DNA from: Fallopia convolvulus
Taxonomy: Eukaryota > Streptophyta > Magnoliopsida > Caryophyllales > Polygonaceae
DNA: 64,000 bases
Assembly (NCBI GenBank): GCA_964016875.1
Contig: OZ024736.1
Location: forward strand, 5,773,518-5,837,517
Direction of reading: 5' to 3'
Positions 56,301 to 64,000 of this stretch are shown here, in pieces (position 1 is the stretch's first letter; each line of letters opens with the position of its first letter). The notes under the pieces were generated by a model. That model had not been told where the DNA came from. It was given only the letters and a program-made list of their open reading frames with translations, and did no database searches. A program made the position numbers and the translations under genes.

Positions 56301-56850
56301 TTACGTATTTTTTTAAAATAACCACATTAAATTTAGTCCCACTTTACATTAAGAAAATAAAATTTATTCACATTTTTTTACTTTTTAATTCAATTCTTTT
56401 TTTATTTATTTATGTCAAAAATTTTAAGAAGTCGATCTTAAATAAAATAATGAAATTGTTTTTTTTTTATTTTTTTGAAAAAGAGTCATGTTAGAATGGG
56501 CAATAAGGTGTGAAACAAGAATAAATATCGATCGTCCCCTAAAAAAAATGTCCCTGATTAGATATTCATTAAAAGATAAAAAATGGCAGGAGCGCATTTT
56601 TTCTGTATTATTCGCGTATTTTTGGATAAACGAAACGGATGAATATTTTTCCGATTATTCACGTATTTTTCTGAAAAATATGTTTTTTCGAAAAATATGC
56701 TTAATACTGGCCAATTGTGCATCGAGTTTTTGATGCACATTGTTCATCAATTTCTAACCTTTTAATTTTTTATTTTTTTATCCTTATTTATGTGTATGAA
56801 TACAATATTATCTAGTTTTTGATGCATATATAATTAGTTTGGATATACCC
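56301..56850. other. AT-rich intergenic DNA
   Basis: No gene recognised. An 81-codon frame at 56488-56733 is A/T-rich with no recognisable motif and is judged to be chance. GTTTTTGATGCA(C/T)AT recurs near 56727 and 56814. Confidence 0.45.
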
Positions 56851-57030
56851 CCTATTTGTTCATTGATATATCCCTATTTGTTCATTGATATATCCTTGTT
56901 TGTTCATTGATATACCCCCTATTTGTTCATTGATATATCCCTATTTGTTCATTGATATATCCTTGTTTGTTCATTGATATATCCCATATTTGTTCATTGG
57001 TATACCCTTATTTATTCATTGCTATACCTT
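56851..57030. repeat. 22-23-bp minisatellite with a 67-bp higher-order unit
   Basis: TTCATTGATATA(T/C)CC starts at 56859, 56881, 56903, 56926, 56948, 56970 and 56993, spacing 22, 22, 23, 22, 22, 23. Variants follow the order CCCCTA, CCCTA, CCTTG twice, so three units make a 67-bp higher-order repeat. Decayed copies with TTTGTGCATTA(C/A)TAC continue to about 57180. Confidence 0.9.
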
Positions 57031-57276
57031 CGTTTGTACATTAATACTATTTGTTTGTGCATAACTACTAGCACTTTGTGCATCAAAAAATTAATTTTTC
57101 ATTATATGTCAATGAATATGAAGTTTGTGCATTATTATCGTCACTTTGTGCATTACTACTGACACTTAGTTCATCACTACTGGTACTTTATTCATTAATA
57201 TATCCTTTTGTTTGTGAATTGAAATAAACTTTTGTTGGTGCGTCAATACCATCTATTTGTACATTTAGGACTAAAT

Positions 57277-58015
57277 CATCCTTGGCATCAAGAAGAACAA
57301 CCTGTGGAGAGTTCATGCTCAAGATATGCCAACGTAACTCCCGGTATCTAAAGAGAAGATTTGTACCGTAGAGTTGAAGTAATTACCCTCACGACAATGA
57401 ATAAGCATGACTTTGTATGCCATTGAGCGCGTGGCCAAACCGAAGACTGCCTAGGAGACGACGTTGTCCTCCAAATTAGGTGGAACCACACTAGGCAAGG
57501 GAGCATATTTCTTGGAGAGTGGGTTGGACACATAAAGGAGAAGCCTTTTCGTTGAGGAGAGTACTAATCCGTTGCTCGAAGCTATGATCTCGTGATAATT
57601 CATGATAAAGGATTCATCTTTCGGTTTCGGTATGGAAGAGAGGCGTATGAAATAGAGAGGGGTTATTCTTTAGGATCGATGCTTATTAGAGAGAGAAGAG
57701 TTCGTGATCTTCTCTCTCTAACAGTGTTGGAGGGAATCTTGATCAAATCATTGAGGTGGCGACTAAGCTTCGAATGGGGATTCAATTAGGGATATAGTAT
57801 TGCCCAACATTGTGATGAGGATGAGGATCTCCAATGTTGAATATAATCCAAGCTGAATTTGGGGTCGGAGATGATGGATTTCCATTGCTTTGAGATGCAA
57901 CTGAGTTTGAAGAGAGGTACAAGTGGCAATCTGAGTAGGATGTCAACCATTATCTCTTCTAGGAGAACCAAGGGTGTTTCATACTTCATGCCCACACAAA
58001 CTTTCTCAATGTTTG
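57277..58015 (-). pseudogene. Truncated F-box pseudogene, paralogue of the gene at 36697-38028
   Basis: Reads VCVGMKYETPLVLLEEIMVD, ILLRLPLVPLFKLSCISKQW and KSIISDPKFSLDYIQHWRSS in frame 57995-57786, close to the intact gene. Later parts continue in shifted frames down to 57277, where the match stops (at CATCCTTGGCA, equivalent to 37209). About the last 170 codons are missing. A stop near 57786 and small deletions (for example in the Ser/Thr repeat region) break the frame. It is likely a duplicated fragment. Confidence 0.9.
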
Positions 58016-58397
58016 TGTTGGTGTCTTAGACTCTTGCTTCGTAGTTCCCACCGAAGATCTTGTATTTGCTGGTACCGAGGGAACAGTGTGTTGCTGAAGC
58101 CGTGAAATTCCTCTTCGTGGATGTAGTTTAAGACGACGAATATTCAGTAGATCAATCATATGTAATACTTCATATAGGTTTGAATCACGTAGAAACGCTT
58201 TTCGAAATCAATATTTCGCCCCCTACATAGCCTTGGGGAATCTACGAAATTTGAAGTGAGATAAGACAAACCCACCGATTTATAACAAGGTTCATGAAAG
58301 AGATGGAACCTTAGAGTTCATGTAAAAATGGATATTAGACTCTATTTGAAGTTCTATCATGGAGAGAGACGCTCTCCTCTGATTATGTGAACCAACC
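58016..58397. other. Unassigned sequence, possibly LTR-like
   Basis: Less AT-rich than the surroundings and containing CCCCCTACATAGCCTTGGGG, but with no recognisable protein or terminal repeat. It ends where the RT fragment begins. Confidence 0.35.
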
Positions 58398-59484
58398 CGA
58401 ATGTCGTGTTGGTAAAAATAGCCAGCAGGAAGCGGCGCATGTGCATTGACTTCAAAGATCTGAACAAAACCTGCCCCAAGGATAGCTACCCCCTGCCATC
58501 AATCGACGAGCTAGTTGACTCCACAACAGGCCACGGGGTCTTAAGCTTCCTCGATGCGTATTCGGGGTATAACCAAATCCTAATGGACCCGCGAGTTGAG
58601 GAAGAGACAACCTTCATCGCGTAGCGGATGACCTATTGTTACAAGGTCTTGCCTTTTGTCCTGAAGAATGTGGGTGCCACCTTCCAATGCCTCGTGGACC
58701 GAATCTTCAAAAACAATCTGGGGAGGAACGTGTCGGCTTATGTCGACGACATCGTGGTTCGGAGCAAGACCCCAGAGGAGCATCCAGTCGATCTCGTCGA
58801 GGCCTTTGCAACCCTCAGGCCTAAACCGCCTCAGCCTCAATCCCGAGAAGTTCGTGTTTGGCGTATCCTCTGGCAAGTTCTTGGGATTCATGATCAGTGA
58901 ACGGGGAATAGATGTAAACCCCGCCAAGATTGACTCAATCTTGTCGATGCAAGCGTCCCGGTCTCGGACCGAGGTACAACAACTCAATGGTGCCGTAAAC
59001 TATCTAGGGAGGTTCTGCTCTCGTTTAGCTAGGGTTGTTCATCGGTCCAAAACCGAACCGAATTGAGGAAAACCGAACCGAAAACCAAATTTTGAAATTT
59101 TCGAAACCGAGGACCGAACCTAACAAGCTCGGTTCGGTTCGGTTTTCAAGTAAAAACCGAATTACCCGAACCGATGAACAGCCCTACGTTTAGCGGACAA
59201 ATCGCTTCCTTTCATCGCGTCCTTACAAAAGAATGAAAAGTTCGTCTATGACGAGTAGTTAGAGCTCGCTTTCTCTGGGCTGAAGGCATTCTTGTCAAAA
59301 CTGCCCAAGTTGGCCCCTCTGAAGGTGGGTGAAGACCCGCAACTGTATATGGCAGTGAGTCCGGAGACTGTCAATGCGGTGTTGATAAGGAAGGCGATGT
59401 ATCCAATTTACTTCGTTAGTCGCGTGGTCCAGCCTAAGGAGAAGCGATACCCCCAGTGGAGAAGATGGTATGGGTTGTGGTAAC
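58398..59484 (+). pseudogene. Tat-type Ty3/Gypsy RT to RNase H fragment
   Basis: NVVLVKIASRKRRMCIDFKD, LNKTCPKDSYPLPSIDELVD and GHGVLSFLDAYSGYNQILMD open RT. A TAG follows (58622), then MTYCYKVLPFVLKNVGATFQ and NLGRNVSAYVDDIVVRSKTP with catalytic YVDD (58739-58750). A frameshift near 58820 leads to NPEKFVFGVSSGKFLGFMIS and EVQQLNGAVNYLGRFCSRLA. A MITE interrupts at 59030. The frame then goes on with KAFLSKLPKLAPLKVGEDPQ and VLIRKAMYPIYFVSRVVQPK, the start of RNase H. Same family as the element at 1-3519. Confidence 0.88.
59030..59186. mobile_element. 157-bp hAT-type MITE with 8-bp target duplication
   Basis: Ends are TAGGGTTGTTCATCGGTCC and the complement of TAGGGCTGTTCATCGGTTCG. Flanked by CGTTTAGC at 59022-59029 and 59187-59194. 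Arms consist of GGTTCGGTTCGG/CCGAACCGAA repeats that can fold back. It sits inside the RT fragment. Confidence 0.95.
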
Positions 59485-60975
59485 TGTTGACGGGTCTTTT
59501 CTCTAGACAACAAATAAATTTATAAGTCAAGACCCCGCTGAGTATACGGTAGTCAGGATCGTTCCACGGGATACACTGTTGTTTGTATATCAACTACTAA
59601 AAAAATAAATAAAAACTAAGCAATATCAACACAAAACACCCACGACCAACCTCGTTAACGACATTGTCAGGGTCGTTAACGAACCTGGATAACACTACTA
59701 ATGACCTAAAACACAGGTTCGGTACCGAGGCTAATACTCGATAGCGAATATAACGATAGAAAACTCAAATAAGAATAAAAATCTAGGACAAGGGTTACCA
59801 CAACATAGCTATTCATATAAACTCGTAAAAATATAAAGACCATGCCTTTAAATAGATAAATTAATCAACTTTCGCTGACTAGCAAGCAAATCAATCTATT
59901 CTCATAAACTAATTCACTCAATCACTTGTTTTGGATCCAAAGCTCAAAACTTTCGTATTCGAACAATATCAACCTTCAAGTAAATAACTTTCTTTCTCAA
60001 TCAAGTTAAGAACTCAAATTACCTCGATTCTTATCTAGGCACAAACACAACAAGCAATCTAAAATAGATAAAAAGGCATTCAACACTTCAACCTACTCAT
60101 CAAACATGCATAACTCTGTCGGGTTTCAACCCCGACCCTAGAATAAAAAAAACTACTCACTACTCGTAACTATAAAGCAAATAACTTCAATAGAAGAAAA
60201 CATTGAAAACAAAACTACTTCAAATTAATAAGAAAATTATTGTCTTACAGACTTCAGAAGAAACCGAAAACAAACAAAACAACTTAGGCTAATGAACTGA
60301 TTAACGATCCAAGTCTCTCTCTCGATTGACTTGGCTCGATATCATTCTCACCCGACTTCTCTTGTTCGGCTCTCCTAAAAATCGTCTCCTGCTCGCTCCC
60401 TCTTCAGGCAAGAAAGAAGGGTATTTATACTAAAAAATCTATCTAATAAAAAGGCTAAAAGATAAAAACTTTCCTAAAAGATAGAAACTAACTCTAAAAA
60501 GATAGAAAGATAACCTAGAAAGATAAGAAGACATAAATAACAAAATATAATAACCATAAGAGTCATTAAAAACCCTTCTGACACGGAATTATGAGGATAA
60601 ATTTCCGCACAAGGTCAGTAGACATCACTAAGATCCCTCCAAAAATTCTATCTCTAAGCCTCATTAACGACCCTTTACAGCCTCGTTAACGACCCTGTAT
60701 TTGGTCTTCTTTAACTCTTCAACTCTTAAAAGCTTGAACTTCAACTTCTCATCTCCATACTCTTCTGTCCTTCACAATAGTACTCCAATTCAGCTCCAAA
60801 AAGTACTATTTCCTTGCTAAAACCTACAAAAAGACACAAAACGGAGTAGCTTCCATACTTTTCACAAAATATGCAAAACCATCCAAAAACACACAAAATA
60901 ACCCTAAAACTACTAAAACTAATCCTAACAAACTATGAAAACACACTAAAAATTATACCAAAAACATGAATATCA
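59485..60975 (-). repeat. LTR of an Athila-like Ty3/Gypsy element, minus strand
   Basis: Plus-strand start TGTTGACGGGTC, directly after GTAAC in the broken Tat fragment; the proposed inner end is CATGAATATCA. On the minus strand an AGTATAAATACCC box lies at about 60421-60433. Just inside is TTGAGGACAAGC...AAGTATGGGGTATT (60976-61013), the polypurine region typical of Athila-type 3' ends, so this is the 3' LTR. Length about 1491 bp. The partner LTR is not in the window. Confidence 0.65.
60421..60433 (-). promoter_or_regulatory. TATA box of the Athila-like LTR
   Basis: AGTATAAATACCC on the minus strand, about 545 bp into the LTR from its U3 start. Confidence 0.5.
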
Positions 60976-62231
60976 AAATACCCCATACTTAAACTTGCTT
61001 GTCCTCAAGCAATCATTAAACAATAATCAAAACCAAACAATCCTACTCATCAAGCTAATAGCCATCATCTAAAAAGCAACATCCACACATATCAGAAAAT
61101 AGCAAATGACTATTAACGTCATCACACATATATGAGCACTAAATAGACATAAGCAAATACAATCCAACCTCACCAGGGATATGTGTTTCACTCAACTCTC
61201 AAGTGTTTAGGCTTATAAATTTAATATCTCAACTCATCTTATATACAAAAACTCATAGAAATTGGAACTTATATCACCAAACTCTCCACCCAAGATTTGT
61301 CAAAACAAGCAAAAATCGTCAAGAGAACTTAGGGGGCTCAATGAAAAACTTCATAGAAGCTTTCATTCGACCGGGTTGTAATGGGGCTTGGTAAAGACAA
61401 ATAAGGCGTGGAAATATTTTGGCTATGTGGTGCTAATAATATCCGGGAATCAAAGACTCGTAAAAACTCATACAATACCAAAACTCTCATAAAACATACC
61501 AAACTCACTCATCAATTTGCACTTCTTCTTCACTCACCCATTATATCCTAGAAAGTCTCATAAAACAACTAAAAAGAATCTCTGGTTGATATATTAAACA
61601 CACACGCACATCTTACTTCCTTTTTCCTCCTTCATATATTACTTCCAATTCTTCTCCTTTCAACTTTCCTTTAAATTTTTTTACTTTGCTTGTGCAGCCT
61701 CGTTAACGAGCCAACTAGATCGTTAACGAGCTTCATCGTGTATACTTTCTCTTTCTCTTTTTTTTTCAACAAACAACCTTATTTTGTGCATCTTTTATCA
61801 CCAAGAGATCTCTCTTCTTACAAAATAAAACAAGAGACTTCCAATCTACCCTTCCCCTAAACCCTTGATTTCGAACCAAACATAACATTTCACTCTCTTT
61901 TCTTTAAACTCAACAAAACAAACCTCTCCAATCTAAGTCCTAATCCCCGAATAGGGTCAAGCTTATCTCGGCTAGGGAAAATTTCTGTGGAGCTAAAAAT
62001 AAAGGCTTCAGGCTCAAATTGGCTTCAAAAAGAGGGATAATGCAAGGGTGGATAAGGATTAATAGGACTTATGAAAAAAGTTCTCTATCATATGATCTTC
62101 ACAAGTAATGAACTTTAAGTCTTATATAGGTCTCAAGAAATAGATAATCATCACAATTCCAAGAGATAATATGCATAAAGAGAGTAAATCACACAAGAAA
62201 ACAAGAGGGATTTTTGATGTTCTCCATATAA
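60976..62231 (-). other. Polypurine tract and 3' internal region of the Athila-like element
   Basis: Non-coding, pyrimidine-rich on the plus strand. It begins with CCCCATACTTAAACTTGCTT (the polypurine tract on the minus strand). CATTCGACCGGGTTGTAATG near 61364 is of the kind seen in Athila 3' untranslated regions. No env-like frame is visible. It is cut by the next LTR at 62232. Confidence 0.55.
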
Positions 62232-64000
62232 TGTAACACCCCCTTCCTACTCTAGAGGTATTACCGCCAATAACCCCAATTAAGACTAAACCGAAACTAC
62301 CCAAGACTTTAAACTGACTGAACAAACTAAAACAAGGTAAATGAAACCATTTAAAACCTAACAAAAATTAAGTAAAACTTTACAGCGGAAAAAAGAATAA
62401 AAGGTCTTACACAAGCCTTAACTTAAAAAATAAATAAATAAATAGAACAACCTTCTATTTAAACAAAGTCTTCATCAAGTCTTCCTTAAGTTCTTATTTA
62501 TGGAACTCAGCTTCGTTTTGAAGTAGTTCAACCATGATCTTCACTCAAGTATAGCCATTGGAAACCTTTCTTCAACTTCTGGAGCTTCAAACCTCTGAAT
62601 CTGCCTCTTGAATCAACTTCCAAGAAGGACATGATGTGCCGTAAACCAACGGTGGACACCAGTCGACCATATAAAAGAAAAGAAGATGGACGGGTTGGTA
62701 TAATGAAAGACTAAGCAAGTGGAGAAACTAAGTTGGTTCTTATGGTTGTGACAAAACATATTGGCATCCAAATCCGATTAGACTTGGATTATGATCCAAC
62801 AGTTAGCAGTCTTCTAGAGAATAAGAAGGAGACTTGTATAATCAAGAGAGAGAACACCACCGCTTGTGGTTCCTTTAAGAAGCATAAACAATTGTTGGGA
62901 ACTCATATTAATCACATCACATTTTGAAAAGCCTCCATCGACTAATCAGATTGACTTAATCAACGTTTGATTAAGAATCATTCATAACCGGAAGTAAGAA
63001 TGGTTATCAAATAGCCCAACCATTCGGGTATATTATTGTGGATAACACACTTATCTTATATTACTTTCAAAACTTTTCACAAACAAGTTGACATCTTTTA
63101 ATCGGCTCGAACTACTACCGATGGAACACAATACTATCGAGGTCAGAGGGCATGTTTTATCCATGAACAACGAATAGTACGGGTCCCAATGATGGAGAGA
63201 TTAGAGGGCCTGTTTCATCCATAATCCTCTACCAACACATATTAATAAATGCACTTAGCTAGAGTGCATAGTCGCCCCTCAAGTGTAGAGCGGGTCAATG
63301 GTCATGACCTTAGTATTAGGGGATCAATATTGATACTGCCTCATACGAGTTTTAAAGAGATGCTTCCGAGAATAACCTCACATCCCTGAACTAAGTTAGT
63401 CCATATCAATGTCTCAGCATGAAACAACTAAACATACAAGGTCACATACAGCGGACCTAAATCCAGTTCTAGCACGAAACTGAATGAATAACAATATGGT
63501 CATTATTTCTAACAAAACAACAACCTGTCATATTTTATTAATCATACAAGTTGTTCCCAATGCAAATATTAAATGGGATTCAATTCCTCATTTAATAACA
63601 ATAACGCAAGAGAGAATCGTCCACTTGCCTTAGAAGGCGTGCTCAACGTCCTTAGCAATTCAACAGTAATCTTTATCATCCTTTTGACAAATATAACAAA
63701 AGGATTTCTCAGCAACGAGCTCACAGAAACACTTCTTAGTTGTATTCTCAACTCTTACAACTTCCTAATCGAGAAACGATTTAATTTCCGAATATCGATA
63801 TATAATAAATCCTTAGTTATCATGCTTTAAAGAGCCATCTTGGTGGAATTATAACTAATTATCCGCTTCACTTTTGAAACAATTTTCTAAATAAAAATTG
63901 TTCATTAACAACAGTTCTTAAAGGTGACCAAATCTCGGATCAAACGGATTAACAACGAATCCCGAGTAATTATCCAAAGTCCTTTACCTACCAATCGGTG
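62232..64000 (-). repeat. LTR (partial at window edge), chromovirus-type, minus strand
   Basis: On the minus strand it ends GGAAGGGGGTGTTACA at 62232. A TTTTTTCCGCTGTAAAG region lies near 62380, a form common in plant Tekay-type LTRs. No primer site follows on the left, so this is a 3' or solo LTR. Preceding bases TATAA (62227-62231) may be the target site. No gene is seen to the window end; small frames at 62733-62927 and 63573-63830 lack recognisable motifs. Confidence 0.5.

Noticed and set aside
56488..56740. Overlapping frames on both strands
   Set aside because: A/T-rich composition, mirrored on both strands because of a local inverted AAAAATA-type repeat, no domain.

Overview
This is AT-rich nuclear DNA from a flowering plant, most likely a eudicot. 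Evidence: LTR retrotransposons primed by initiator-Met tRNA, plant-type L1 elements with a C-terminal RNase H, an RTE LINE, tRNA-derived SINEs, Stowaway/hAT MITEs, Helitron ends of the A|TC...CTAG|T type, a spliced WAT1-related (EamA) transporter gene and an F-box gene. It is a transposon-dominated intergenic region with only two ordinary genes that look intact, and no bacterial-type features.

Layout. 1-3519: 5' half of a decayed minus-strand Ty3/Gypsy element of Tat type (LTR, PBS, gag, protease, RT start). 3.7-7.5 kb: minus-strand RTE LINE with a long 5' leader. 8.8-13.3 kb: very decayed plus-strand chromovirus-type Gypsy. 13365-22619: a nest. A 932-bp solo LTR (TSD ACATT) is split by a nearly intact 8318-bp CRM-like Gypsy element (TSD TAAGG, two 982-bp LTRs differing at nine positions by my count) whose single gag-pol frame carries two nonsense codons. 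24.1-27.7 kb: 5'-truncated L1 with a 15-bp TSD. 29.8-30.9 kb: a TRIM-like element split by a GC-rich foldback hAT-type MITE. 33-34.1 kb: Helitron. 34.2-34.6 kb: SINE plus a tandem duplication.

34695-36409: seven-exon WAT1-related gene (355 codons). 36571-36694: SINE inserted at the 3' end of the convergent F-box gene (36697-38028, minus). 38.4-39.05 kb: Helitron. 39.1-44.7 kb: minus-strand L1 carrying a 720-bp MITE. 44.7-50.4 kb: AT-rich repeats. 50.4-52.6 kb: decayed nepenthesin-like aspartic protease with a Stowaway MITE in its intron. 52.6-57.3 kb: Helitron ends, a 101-bp tandem repeat and a 22-23-bp minisatellite. 57.3-58.0 kb: truncated F-box pseudogene related to the gene at 37 kb. 58.4-59.5 kb: second Tat-type RT fragment, broken by a 157-bp hAT-type MITE (TSD CGTTTAGC). 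59.5-62.2 kb: LTR and internal part of an Athila-like minus-strand element. 62.2 kb to the end: another chromovirus-type LTR.

The genes do not form a pathway. WAT1 and F-box genes are convergent neighbours with a SINE between them. I found no new multi-gene system. The most unusual signals are three evenly spaced pairs of the palindrome TCGTTAACGA at 59.6-61.7 kb, the high density of GGCGCGCC at 14-23 kb, a pol frame running 151 codons into its own LTR, and two foldback MITEs with matching termini but different cores. All coordinates and family calls come from reading the sequence; no database search was run.
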